Assembly (NCBI GenBank): GCA_035319185.1
Contig: DATHDF010000074.1
Location: forward strand, 160,274-224,273
Direction: 5' to 3'
DNA: 64,000 bases
Source of the DNA: Fen-1308 sp035319185
GTDB lineage: Bacteria; Nitrospirota; Thermodesulfovibrionia; Thermodesulfovibrionales; Dissulfurispiraceae
Translations under genes and position numbers: made by a program
Shown: in pieces, positions 16,103-24,293 of the stretch
Position numbering within the stretch: position 1 is the first letter of the stretch
Layout of the letters: every line of letters begins with the position of its first letter
Notes under the pieces: model-generated
Told to the model about the DNA's origin: nothing
The model's database searches: none
What the model saw: only the letters and a program-made list of their open reading frames with translations

Positions 16103-17452
16103 TCACGTCTTCACAGCAGGCAGAGTAACTATAAATGTAGTCCCTGGGTTTTCGGACTCTTCCTGCGTTTTAGTATCGAAGGTCAGCGTTCCTCCGTGGT
16201 GCGTAACTATTCCATAACTGACCGAAAGCCCCAGCCCCGTGCCTTCACCGACCTTTTTGGTAGTAAACAGCGGGTCGAAAATCTTTGTCCTGTGCTCTTT
16301 CTTTATACCATATCCTGTGTCGGAAATGCGCACCTCGACGCTACGGCCGTCCACCGCCCTGGTGCAAACGGTAAGGATGCCGCCGCCTTTCATCGCAGCA
16401 ATCGCATTATTTATCAGGTTGAAAAAGACCTGCTGGAATTCGCCCGGCTCGCCGCGCACCGCCGGAAGAGAGGTCGCAAAATCCTTGATGGTGGTTATCT
16501 TGTTCAGAATTATCGTGCGTCCTATCACGTCGAGCACTTCATCAACGTTCCCGTTTATGTCGACATCCTCTTCTTTATGCTCTGAGTGACGCGCAAAACT
16601 CAGGAGCTTCTCAACCACGCGCTTCGCATTGAGGGCCTGCTTTTCGATGGTCTTGAGGATGTCGTATGCCTCGGGGTCTTCAAATTTCTTTTCAAGCAGC
16701 ATGTCGGTGAATCCAAGAATTATCGCAAGCGGATTATTGATCTCGTGGGCAACACCTGCAGCGAGCGTTCCCATCGACGCCAGCTTTTCGGTATAGATCA
16801 TCTGGTCTTCGTTTCTCCTTCGCTCCGTAACGTCCCTGCCTATGCCGAGGATCTTGTACACATTGCCGTATTCGTCGATGAGACCGCTAAGGCTGATATT
16901 GAGCCATTTCTCCGAATCCTCGATATTTGCCTTGCAGTTGATACGCCTGCTCACCTGCGTGTCGAATATCTCGGAGACAGCCTGCATGAGCATTTCAACG
17001 CTTTCGCGGGGCATGAGTTCGCCGATCTTTCGGCCCGCCACTTCCGCAGGGCCCTTCCTGAAGAAATCCGCGCCAAAATGATTCATCGAGAGTATCTCTC
17101 CCTCTGGGCTGATGGTGAAGATAATGTCGTTCGCGTTTTCTACCAGGGAACGATACAGATGCTCAGACCTGTTAAGCTGTCTTGTTTTTACCTCGACTTC
17201 CTTTGAAACTGCAGCCGACCATCTCCGAAGCAGAACAACCAGGAACAGCCCGGCAACGATCGTTACCGTAATTGCGAAGGCCTCGAAGAGCTGTTTGCTG
17301 TCCGATATCCAGCCAAGCAGAAGTATGACTATCAGAAGGACGATGGTGACGGCGGCCGTCACCATCGCATAATGCTTTATGTAGAAATCTATCCACCGCA
17401 AATGATAGCTGGAGGCTTTTTGCGACAGATCACCGCCTTTCTGGTTTTCCAT
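16103..17452 (-). CDS. NtrB-like membrane histidine kinase with PAS domain
   Basis: A 449-residue kinase with two closely spaced membrane helices (about 30-48 and 57-76) and almost no periplasmic loop, a PAS domain (about 95-215), HisKA with the phospho-acceptor His in AAGVAHEINNPLA (about 255) and a C-terminal ATPase (NLINNAIAAM, DTGYGI, GTGLGLS). This is the family that pairs with NtrC-type regulators. It is followed by a receiver gene and preceded, 16 bases upstream, by a universal stress gene in the same orientation. The PAS domain is the likely sensor; its cofactor cannot be read from the sequence. Confidence 0.93.
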   Translation of the reverse strand: MENQKGGDLSQKASSYHLRWIDFYIKHYAMVTAAVTIVLLIVILLLGWISDSKQLFEAFAITVTIVAGLFLVVLLRRWSAAVSKEVEVKTRQLNRSEHLYRSLVENANDIIFTISPEGEILSMNHFGADFFRKGPAEVAGRKIGELMPRESVEMLMQAVSEIFDTQVSRRINCKANIEDSEKWLNISLSGLIDEYGNVYKILGIGRDVTERRRNEDQMIYTEKLASMGTLAAGVAHEINNPLAIILGFTDMLLEKKFEDPEAYDILKTIEKQALNAKRVVEKLLSFARHSEHKEEDVDINGNVDEVLDVIGRTIILNKITTIKDFATSLPAVRGEPGEFQQVFFNLINNAIAAMKGGGILTVCTRAVDGRSVEVRISDTGYGIKKEHRTKIFDPLFTTKKVGEGTGLGLSVSYGIVTHHGGTLTFDTKTQEESENPGTTFIVTLPAVKT

Positions 17453-17468
17453 AACCCCCTATGCCGGC

Positions 17469-17906
17469 CTAACCCGGCAGTTTTACAATATGGACAGAGC
17501 AGTCGCTGTATTTTACCACTTGCGACGCGACGCTGCCCATCTTGAACCTCGAAGACTGGCTGAGCCCCCGGCTGCCCATCACGATGAGGTCGGACTTAGC
17601 CTCTTCGGAGAAGGCAAGAATTGCGTCAGCTATAGAGGTATTGGAAGTGATGACCTTGCAGCCGGCCTTCACGCCGGCGCTTGTGGCCATCTTGCCGGCC
17701 TCCTGCACGGCGGAATCAGCCTGCTGCTCCATGCGCTGCATTATCCGCTCGCGCTGGCTCGCCGATACTTCCAGATCGATGTTGCTTGCATCGGGAGCTA
17801 TGCTTATTATATCCATTGCAGCGCCTTTCAGTTTGGCGCAGTCGAGCGCCACCTTCAAAGCCTCAGTTGAATATCTCGATCCGTCAACAGGCACCAGTAT
17901 CTTCAT
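17469..17906 (-). CDS. Universal stress protein, ATP-binding type
   Basis: A 145-residue UspA-family protein. It begins MKILVPVDGSRYS and carries the ATP-binding signature G-x2-G-x9-G-S (GSRGLSQSSRFKMGSVAS) followed by the closing strand CSVHIVKL. The start has a strong AGGAGG site. It is in a tight minus-strand operon between a membrane protein of unknown function and the NtrB-like kinase, which ties it to the stress response sensed there. It differs from the usp at 1033-1488, which lacks the ATP signature. Confidence 0.95.
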   Translation of the reverse strand: MKILVPVDGSRYSTEALKVALDCAKLKGAAMDIISIAPDASNIDLEVSASQRERIMQRMEQQADSAVQEAGKMATSAGVKAGCKVITSNTSIADAILAFSEEAKSDLIVMGSRGLSQSSRFKMGSVASQVVKYSDCSVHIVKLPG

Positions 17907-17915
17907 GTCGTCCTC

Positions 17916-18668
17916 CTAGACCTCCTTCTTTTCCTTCGCCTTCTTCATGGAGAGACCCAACCCTTCAAACATAAAGAAGATTGAAAAACCCCACCACATG
18001 GTATATGCGACATAAAAGACGAGCAGGAAGGTCATCAAGCCTGCCTTGTCTTTGACCTGGATGGCGTCTACCGTGTAATAGTTGTATGCGGTCTCGACCG
18101 CCTTTTTGGTCACATCGCTTATGATGTTGGCCTCTTCGATCTTGCCTTCTTTCTTGAGGGCCTTGTCGAATTTCGTGAAGGCGTTGTGCCACTGCCTGAA
18201 CTGTTTTTTCTCGTCATCCGCGCCATATTTCGTTTTTATGTAATTGCCGTCATTTTTGTACATGGCGTCCGAGTCCCGCAGGGCAGCCAGAAGTATCTTG
18301 CCCAGATCGCCTTCCACTTTAAGCTCCGAACCGGTAACAGTCACATTGGCGCCTGCAGCTATAAAGACCTTGGAGGCGTTGACCGCTCTTTTTTCGGCAT
18401 CACCGGGCTTATCCGCATCCTTGGTCATTTTTACGGTAATTGAAAGTGGCTTGCCCACGAACTTCTCTGCATCTTTTGTAACCTTGGGAATAAAATACGA
18501 TGACCCTTTGGAAAGCCTGTTAAACGTTTCATCAGCCCATTCCAGTCCGTTCTGGGCCTTGCCCTCAGCCGACTTCGGAAAAATCGGCGAAAATGTCAGG
18601 AACAATATCACGAAGAAGCCGATGGCCATGACTATGCCAAGGCCAAGATGTTTTTTTGACGATGCCAT
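17916..18668 (-). CDS. Membrane protein of unknown function, TauE-operon member
   Basis: A 250-residue protein that I cannot assign to a named family. It has an N-terminal membrane helix (about 9-28), a hydrophilic, lysine-rich periplasmic part of about 175 residues with a beta-rich segment (VFIAAGANVTVTGSELKVEG), then a C-terminal helix (about 207-232) and a basic tail ending in lysines and glutamate. The start has GGAGGG. It begins three bases after the stop of the TauE gene and ends ten bases before the usp gene, so it probably works with the TauE transporter, perhaps as a periplasmic adaptor. Confidence 0.75.
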   Translation of the reverse strand: MASSKKHLGLGIVMAIGFFVILFLTFSPIFPKSAEGKAQNGLEWADETFNRLSKGSSYFIPKVTKDAEKFVGKPLSITVKMTKDADKPGDAEKRAVNASKVFIAAGANVTVTGSELKVEGDLGKILLAALRDSDAMYKNDGNYIKTKYGADDEKKQFRQWHNAFTKFDKALKKEGKIEEANIISDVTKKAVETAYNYYTVDAIQVKDKAGLMTFLLVFYVAYTMWWGFSIFFMFEGLGLSMKKAKEKKEV

Positions 18669-18671
18669 TGT

Positions 18672-19994
18672 CTATCCCTCCCCTTTAAGCTTTCCCGTTT
18701 CCATCGAGCTGACGGACGCCCGGGCATGTGCATAACTTTCGTCTTCTCTCAGTTTCCCGATATTCACAAAGAATTTGCTCAGGACCCAGAACCCGAAGAA
18801 TCCGACGACGACCCAGAAGACGACGTTGCCGACAAGTTCTATCGAGTCTATGACTGATTTGTTCAGCTGAATATATTCGAGTTCGACCATCTTTTTGGGA
18901 AGCGTGGACACTCTGTTAATGAAACCGGCTATGATCGACATGGCATAGAATCCCCTGATGTGAACGCCTTTGACGACCTTTGTTGTAAGGGCGCCGACCT
19001 GTATCCCGATCAGCGAGCCAATGAGCATGCCCATAGCCAGAGTGTAGAAGACATATCCATAAATTGCATACTGGAAAATCGAGCCAAGGCCTGCCGTGAA
19101 GATAATCTGCAGGATATCCGTGCCAACTGTAGTGGCGGTCGAAACGCCAAAGATATAAACAAACATCGGGAATGTAACAAAGCCGCCGCCCACACCCATG
19201 ATGGCCGCAAGCATGCCTACAATAAATCCGCCCATGGCTACAAACAGCCAGGATATCTTTCTGCCGCCGAAATCTTCGTCAAAGGTAATCATCGGCGGGA
19301 TATTTATCTTTTGCAGGCTGACCGCAAGGGGTGTCATGCCGGCTGGGCCGCCGTGGGCATCATGACCGCCCGTATCCGCGCTACCGGCCTTCTTCCGTGT
19401 TGATTTCCAGAAATCCAGCATCGCGTATGTTCCAAGGAATCCGAGCAGCACAGCGTAAACGAGACTGATGAACGCATCGCTGAGTATCGGGTCGTGGTTA
19501 TAGAGCGTCTTATTTATCCAGCCGCCTACGAATGTACCACCTGCCGACCCGACAAGAAATGCAACCGCCAGTTTCACCGAGACATTGCCGAGTTTCTTAT
19601 GCACAGTGGTCCCCATGATCGCCTTCGCGAAGATATGGAAGATATCGGTGCCGACCGCCAGGATGCCCTTGACGCCTGCGGCCATCAGGGCCGGTGTAAT
19701 GATAAAACCGCCGCCCGCTCCGATACAGCCGGTAATCAGACCTGCTGCAAGACCCACCGCGATCGAGGCAAAGAATATCAGATCGGTGTAATGCGCCGGT
19801 GCATAAGCCTGCTTGCTGCCGATAATGTCTGCAGCCCCTGTCAGGCTGACCAGCAGGATCGGCAGGAGAAGTACGCCAATAATAAGTAGCTTCTTTTTGT
19901 TCTTGATTATAGACATCGAGACTTCATAGTCCCACTGCGCGTGGGCCTTCGATGCTTCCTTTAGAAATTCGTACATCTGCCGCATGTAGCTCAT
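18672..19994 (-). CDS. TauE/SafE-family membrane exporter, long form
   Basis: A 440-residue polytopic protein with two TauE repeats: GCIGAGGGFIITPALMAAG (about 84-102) and IMGVGGGFVTFPMFVY. It has a cytoplasmic N-terminal extension of about 30 residues and an Asp/His/Gly-rich loop of about 40 residues between the halves. Family members export sulfite or organosulfur anions; the substrate is not evident. AAGGAGGG precedes the start. It heads a tight operon with a membrane protein, a universal stress protein, a kinase and a receiver. A second TauE gene lies at 1536-2564. Confidence 0.9.
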   Translation of the reverse strand: MSYMRQMYEFLKEASKAHAQWDYEVSMSIIKNKKKLLIIGVLLLPILLVSLTGAADIIGSKQAYAPAHYTDLIFFASIAVGLAAGLITGCIGAGGGFIITPALMAAGVKGILAVGTDIFHIFAKAIMGTTVHKKLGNVSVKLAVAFLVGSAGGTFVGGWINKTLYNHDPILSDAFISLVYAVLLGFLGTYAMLDFWKSTRKKAGSADTGGHDAHGGPAGMTPLAVSLQKINIPPMITFDEDFGGRKISWLFVAMGGFIVGMLAAIMGVGGGFVTFPMFVYIFGVSTATTVGTDILQIIFTAGLGSIFQYAIYGYVFYTLAMGMLIGSLIGIQVGALTTKVVKGVHIRGFYAMSIIAGFINRVSTLPKKMVELEYIQLNKSVIDSIELVGNVVFWVVVGFFGFWVLSKFFVNIGKLREDESYAHARASVSSMETGKLKGEG

Positions 19995-20171
19995 CTCTTA
20001 AACCCTCCTTGGCTTGCTTTTTTTCATACTGTAACTCATCCCTTTTTCATTACCTGAAGTATTCCGAAATATTAAGATATTAAATGTACCTGCTCCCCCC
20101 AACTTTTCGTATTATTCGCGTGTCCCTCCTTCTTTCCGATATGGTGCGGCCCGGCCCGATCCGGGCTGTAT

Positions 20172-20786
20172 TTATTTTTTGTAGCTTTCAGTCCTGCTCA
20201 GGTTCGTCATTTTCAACGCCTTGCCGTCCTCGCGATAGTTGACCCTTATATCATCCCCCGCCTCCCAGGTCTTCGGCGGCATGGAAAGGAATTCTTCCTG
20301 TACTGAGAAGGTTGTTACAATCTTCTGCCTCCGGGAATAGACGGTAATGGTTTTCGATATCTTGTCGATCACCGGAAAGTCCTTCTCCCTGCCGATCGAT
20401 TTATCGAATACGAGGGGATCATTCTTTTCGACGTTCTCCGTCTGCTTCACCGGCTTATACTCGATCGTCCTGAAGTTTTTTGTCACGGGATCGAATATGA
20501 TTATCCGCGCGTTAGCCGCATCGAGTTTCATGCGGTATCCGGTCTTAGGTTCTGCCCCGATATCCGAAACATTCTTTGGCAAGGAGTAAGTGAGCGGCGG
20601 AAGGTATGTATACTCCGGATTTCCGGGGTCAGTCTTAACGTCTCTTATCATTGTCACGGTACCCCTGTCGCGATCGAACTCTATTACCCGGCCCTGATCA
20701 ACCTTGCCGTAATCCCTGCCGCATCCGGACATAAAAAGCGCCGATACGATGCAAAGCATGATTGCCAACATGACCTTCCTGATCAT
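20172..20786 (-). CDS. DUF4881-like lipoprotein
   Basis: A 204-residue exported lipoprotein with a hydrophobic signal peptide and lipobox LFMSGC (Cys at about residue 21). The mature part repeats short beta segments such as VIEFDRDRGTVTMIRD and resembles DUF4881 proteins known from sulfate reducers. The function is unknown. The ATG at 20786 has GGAGG six bases upstream; an ATG 14 codons earlier is less likely. The gene lies 66 bases downstream of a GntR regulator gene on the same strand. Confidence 0.75.
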   Translation of the reverse strand: MIRKVMLAIMLCIVSALFMSGCGRDYGKVDQGRVIEFDRDRGTVTMIRDVKTDPGNPEYTYLPPLTYSLPKNVSDIGAEPKTGYRMKLDAANARIIIFDPVTKNFRTIEYKPVKQTENVEKNDPLVFDKSIGREKDFPVIDKISKTITVYSRRQKIVTTFSVQEEFLSMPPKTWEAGDDIRVNYREDGKALKMTNLSRTESYKK

Positions 20787-20852
20787 TTCGTTGCCTCCCT
20801 TTCCTTTTGGGTCGCAGACAAGGCCCATTATTACTTCTCCTCCGGGTCCGCC

Positions 20853-21590
20853 CTACTTGATCTTTTCGAACTCGGTATGCACCTGATACTTTTCGTCCCT
20901 GCCGAACAGCCTTATATACGCAACCGGCTTCTCCTCTGCGTCTATGAAGATTCTGCGCATTGCAATTGCGGGATGTCCGTCCTGAACCTTTAGCAATCCT
21001 GCGGTCTCTCCAGCAACATGGCAGACTTCGACGGTCTGCACCATCCTGCATGGTTTCCTGATAGAGCGCTCTTTCACAAGATCAAAAAAAGACATGCCGC
21101 ATATCTGGCGCTCGTCTATGCCCGGAAAATAGATGAGGGGCAGGAAAAGCTCCTCAACAGAGACCGGCTCTCCGTCAACCGTTCCCCTGCATTGCACATA
21201 AAAAACGGCGCCGCTGAATTTCAGATACTCCCTGACATCAGCGGAAGGTTCCAGAATTCCGGACGTCAAAAACTCCCTGGCTCCAATAGTCCCGTCGGGA
21301 AACATGCCGTCGCTCAGATGCGTCTTCATCATAAGGCCGGAATGCGGCAACGGACTCTTGACATACGTTCCCTTGCCCTGTTGCCGGCGTAGAAAACCAT
21401 CCCTAACGAGATCGGCGAGGGCAAGCCTGATGGTGGCCTTGCTCACCAGGAACAGCTTGCAGAGTTCATCTTCAGACGGAATGATGCTGTTGGGCTGCCA
21501 CTGTCCGTCTTCGATCATCTTCCTGATTATTCCGTAGATCTGGACATACAGCGTTACGCCGCTTTCTCTGTCAATGCCCTTTTCAATCAT
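20853..21590 (-). CDS. GntR-family transcriptional regulator (HutC/UTRA type)
   Basis: A 245-residue regulator. It has an N-terminal winged helix (about 14-78) with the family motif SEDELCKLFLVSKATIRLALADL and the wing RRQQGKGTYV, followed by a UTRA ligand-binding domain to the C-terminus. HutC-type members bind small effectors such as sugars, amino sugars or amino-acid derivatives and usually repress neighbouring genes. The following lipoprotein gene is the most likely co-transcribed target. The 306-base region upstream contains several palindromes that could be its operators. Confidence 0.93.
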   Translation of the reverse strand: MIEKGIDRESGVTLYVQIYGIIRKMIEDGQWQPNSIIPSEDELCKLFLVSKATIRLALADLVRDGFLRRQQGKGTYVKSPLPHSGLMMKTHLSDGMFPDGTIGAREFLTSGILEPSADVREYLKFSGAVFYVQCRGTVDGEPVSVEELFLPLIYFPGIDERQICGMSFFDLVKERSIRKPCRMVQTVEVCHVAGETAGLLKVQDGHPAIAMRRIFIDAEEKPVAYIRLFGRDEKYQVHTEFEKIK

Positions 21591-21896
21591 GATGTCTTCC
21601 GTTCCTTCTGTCTTTATAATGAGCTGTAAATCGCAAAAAAAAATTTGATCCGGCTCATCCTTCGTTCAAATCTACTACCTTTTACGGTTCGGCATCAGTT
21701 TGTGCGACTCTCTGCCTGTTTAATTGAGCAAAAAAGGTACCAAAAAACAACGGTATTGATTTATAAGGGGAATATAATTTTAGGACTTTATAAAGACAGT
21801 ATGTCCTGCAATATGATGTTGCAGCTTACCTGGATTTTGTAGGGAAAAGGCGGTTATCTTTGCATAATAGAGCAACATATTGTTGCTCTATATCAT
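21591..21896. other. 306-base AT-rich intergenic region with palindromes
   Basis: No gene is seen here. The region separates the sigma-54 activator gene (upstream on the minus strand) from the GntR gene. It contains a perfect inverted repeat at 21867-21891 and a weaker one, CTGCAA-N7-TTGCAG, at 21806-21824. Several A/T runs and TATA-like boxes are present, but I find no clean promoter with both boxes. Confidence 0.6.
21867..21891. repeat. Perfect 11-bp inverted repeat
   Basis: ATAGAGCAACA (21867-21877) and TGTTGCTCTAT (21881-21891) are exact reverse complements around TAT, just after the stop codon of the sigma-54 activator gene. A further TGTTGCT copy overlaps that stop (21900-21906). There is no T-run after it, so an operator is more likely than a terminator. 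Confidence 0.75.
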
Positions 21897-23192
21897 TTAT
21901 GTTGCTATTTTTAGCTGTTTTATCTTTCTTTGCAACTGCTGACGATATATCCCAAGAATGGCTGCGGCCCTCGAAATATTGCCTCTTGCCTCCTGAAGGG
22001 CCGACCAGATCAGCTCTTTTTCATACGAGGCAACTGCGTCCTTCATCTTGGGCGTGGCCGAACGTCTTTTCAGCCCGGATTGGATCAATGAAGCCGGCAG
22101 ATCTGAAGGAAGGATTTCCGGATAGCTTGCGAATGAAATGGCATGCTCGATAATATTTTCAAGCTCGCGGACATTGCCCGGAAAGGTATAGTTCAGAAGG
22201 ATGTTCAGCGCCTCATCGGTTATGCCCGAAATCACTATGTCTTTTCTCTTTGGGGCATACTTTCTGATGAAATAGGTTGTAAGAATGGGTATGTCCTCCA
22301 TTCTGCGTCGCAGAGGCGGCATGTGAATATTAATGACATTCAGCCTGTAAAAAAGGTCCTCCCTGAACGCGCCACGCTTGCAGGCCAGTTTCAGGTCCTT
22401 GTTCGTTGCAGCTATGATCCTGACATCCACGTTGGTGTGCCGCGTACCGCCGATGCGCATAATCTCACCTTCCTGGATGACGCGGAGCACCTTGGTCTGA
22501 AAGAGAGTGGAAACGTCCCCGATCTCATCAAAAAAAACGGTCCCTCCGCCGGCCATTTCGAGGATGCCTTTTTTTGTATAATTTGCGCCTGTAAAAGCCC
22601 CCTTTTCGAAGCCGAACAACTCGGATTCCAGCAGAGTATCTGGGATGGCGCTGCAGTTCAGCGTCATAAAAGCGCTGTCTTTTCTGGGACTCCACCTGTG
22701 GATTGCCCGTGCGGTAGGCTCTTTGCCGGTGCCGCTCTCGCCCGTAATAAGTACGTTGCTTTCGCTGGCTGCCGCCCTTTTTATGAGGCTGAAAACCTCC
22801 CTCATTACTGAACTGCGCCCCACGATGTCGTCGAATGAACCTTCGCGCTCTCTGACGCGGCCCTCATGCCTTTCAACGTCCTCGCGGATCCTTTCAAGGG
22901 TCAAAGGCCTGTCGACCACATCAGTCGCCCCGAGCCTCATTGCCTCTATCGCCGTACTCATCGTAGACGGAGAGAAGGCTATAACAGGCATGCGGTGACG
23001 CAGGCCCTTCAACCATTCCCTCCAGCCGTCGAGCGAAAGATCCATAAATGCAAGCGGGAATCCGTCAACCGGAATGCGCACACCGGAAAGTATGGCCAGA
23101 TCTTTAGGGCCCTGCAGTGAAAAAGAAATTCCGGAAGCCTGAAAAATCGCCTCTATTTCCCTGGATTCGGTGATTAACCATATAGCCGACAT
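21897..23192 (-). CDS. Sigma-54-dependent activator with degenerate receiver domain
   Basis: A 431-residue enhancer-binding protein. The first 110 residues resemble a receiver (an Asp in AFMDLSLDG, then DVVDRPL) but lack the N-terminal acidic pair and have Arg where the conserved Lys should be, so phosphorylation is doubtful. The AAA+ domain (about 120-350) is complete: GESGTGKE, an intact GAFTGA, FFDEIGD and ATNKDL. A Fis-type helix-turn-helix ends the protein. Unlike its two relatives in the window it has the canonical sigma-54 contact loop. The start lacks a ribosome site, and a promoter lies only six bases upstream. It is divergent from the ppsR gene. Confidence 0.92.
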   Translation of the reverse strand: MSAIWLITESREIEAIFQASGISFSLQGPKDLAILSGVRIPVDGFPLAFMDLSLDGWREWLKGLRHRMPVIAFSPSTMSTAIEAMRLGATDVVDRPLTLERIREDVERHEGRVREREGSFDDIVGRSSVMREVFSLIKRAAASESNVLITGESGTGKEPTARAIHRWSPRKDSAFMTLNCSAIPDTLLESELFGFEKGAFTGANYTKKGILEMAGGGTVFFDEIGDVSTLFQTKVLRVIQEGEIMRIGGTRHTNVDVRIIAATNKDLKLACKRGAFREDLFYRLNVINIHMPPLRRRMEDIPILTTYFIRKYAPKRKDIVISGITDEALNILLNYTFPGNVRELENIIEHAISFASYPEILPSDLPASLIQSGLKRRSATPKMKDAVASYEKELIWSALQEARGNISRAAAILGIYRQQLQRKIKQLKIAT

Positions 23193-23198
23193 TGTGCT

Positions 23199-23227
23199 AT
23201 TCTAAAACAGAATTGATAAAAAAACAA
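23199..23227 (-). promoter_or_regulatory. Sigma-70 promoter of the sigma-54 activator gene, probably leaderless
   Basis: On the minus strand TTGTTT (23227-23222), a 17-base spacer and TAGAAT (23204-23199) end six bases before the ATG at 23192. Transcription would begin at or very near the start codon, and no Shine-Dalgarno sequence is present. Confidence 0.5.
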
Positions 23228-23242
23228 AGAGATGGGTAATAT
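23213..23242 (+). promoter_or_regulatory. Candidate sigma-70 promoter of the ppsR-like gene
   Basis: TTGATA (23213-23218), an 18-base spacer and TAATAT (23237-23242) end 12 bases before the ATG at 23255, predicting a leader of about five bases. It overlaps the divergent activator promoter, so the two genes may compete for polymerase. Confidence 0.45.
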
Positions 23243-23254
23243 TAGGTAAGCGCT

Positions 23255-24067
23255 ATGAAGAAAATTTACATCCTTTCAGACGCCACCGGCCAAAGCGGGC
23301 TCGACATTCTGAAGGCCGCCCTCGTTCAGTTCGAGAACCCGCACATAAAATTCACCGTCTTCCCAAAGGTCGAGTCCAAAACCGGCATAAGCAAGATACT
23401 GGGGCAGGCGAAGACCGACAACGCGCTTGTAGCCTTTACACTTGTCAAGAAGGGCAACAGGGAGTATATCAGCGAGTTCTGCAGGAAAAACCATATAATC
23501 CATGTCGACATACTTGGCCCACTCATAAACAATCTTTCTTCATACCTTAAGATAGAGCCGATGGAGAACCCGCGGTTGCTGAGAAAGGTGGATGAGCGCT
23601 ACTTCAAAAGGATAGAAGCTATTGAATTCACCGCAAATCATGATGATGGGCAGAGGGCCCAGAGGCTGCAGGATGCAGACATCGTAATACTGGGGCTTTC
23701 CAGAACTTCGAAGACGCCCACCTCTTTCTTTCTTGCCCAGCAGGGATTCAAGGTCGCAAATGTGCCCATTGTCCCGGAAGTGCCTCTGCCGGATGAGATA
23801 GTGAAGATCGACCAGAGCAAGATCGCATGCCTCGTCATGGCGCCCGAAGTGCTGCAGAAGGTCAGGATTGCGAGGCTGGGCCCTTACTACAAAGCGGACA
23901 GCAGCTACACGGACCTCCGAAAGATTTACGAAGAGACCGAGTTTGTCGACGGTCTCTGCAGGAAACACAAGCAGTGGAAGGTGGTGAATACGACTAACAG
24001 GTCGGTAGAGGAGACATCCCGTGAGATAATACAGGCCGTATTCGGCCGGGACGTAGAATATCATTGA
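23255..24067 (+). CDS. ppsR: PpsR-type bifunctional kinase/phosphorylase (DUF299 family)
   Basis: A 270-residue protein of the family that inactivates and reactivates PEP synthase or pyruvate phosphate dikinase by ADP-dependent Thr phosphorylation and Pi-dependent dephosphorylation. The N-terminal YILSDATGQSG and the P-loop-like GLSRTSKTPTSFFLA (about residues 150-165) are diagnostic, and the length is normal. The likely substrate class is a PEP-synthase-type protein; the one at 4546-7086 keeps the Thr before the catalytic His. It is followed by a heavy-metal-binding protein gene and a kinase/activator pair, possibly in one operon. Confidence 0.9.
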   Translation: MKKIYILSDATGQSGLDILKAALVQFENPHIKFTVFPKVESKTGISKILGQAKTDNALVAFTLVKKGNREYISEFCRKNHIIHVDILGPLINNLSSYLKIEPMENPRLLRKVDERYFKRIEAIEFTANHDDGQRAQRLQDADIVILGLSRTSKTPTSFFLAQQGFKVANVPIVPEVPLPDEIVKIDQSKIACLVMAPEVLQKVRIARLGPYYKADSSYTDLRKIYEETEFVDGLCRKHKQWKVVNTTNRSVEETSREIIQAVFGRDVEYH

Positions 24068-24080
24068 TACAGGAGATTTT

Positions 24081-24284
24081 ATGACTGAAGTTACTTTGAC
24101 CGTCGAAGGTATGAGCTGTCAGCATTGCGTGATGCGAGTGAAGAAGGCGCTGGATGCCGTTCAGGGTGTCGTTAAATCGGAGGTTGTCATCGGCAGGGCC
24201 GTCGTCTCGTTTGATGAAACAAAGACGTCGGAAAAGGAGGTCGGCGCGGCTGTTGAAAATGCCGGATACAAGATAAAACGCTAA
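24081..24284 (+). CDS. CopZ-like heavy-metal-binding protein
   Basis: A 67-residue protein consisting of one ferredoxin-like HMA domain. The metal-binding motif GMSCQHC at residues 10-16 has the two cysteines of MxCxxC, which bind Cu(I) or another soft metal. Such small proteins serve as copper chaperones, normally next to a P-type ATPase, but none is encoded here. AGGAG precedes the start, and it sits 13 bases after ppsR and 9 bases before a histidine kinase gene. It could deliver metal to, or signal through, that system. Confidence 0.9.
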   Translation: MTEVTLTVEGMSCQHCVMRVKKALDAVQGVVKSEVVIGRAVVSFDETKTSEKEVGAAVENAGYKIKR

Positions 24285-24293
24285 GGCGGTACA

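Noticed and set aside
15917..16585. 222-codon open frame on the plus strand
   Set aside because: Spans the junction of two well-supported minus-strand signalling genes and has no coherent domain.
20144..20171. GCCCGG/CCGGGC hairpin after the DUF4881-like lipoprotein gene as a terminator
   Set aside because: On the coding strand no T-run follows, so intrinsic termination is not supported; it may still be an RNA-stabilising hairpin.
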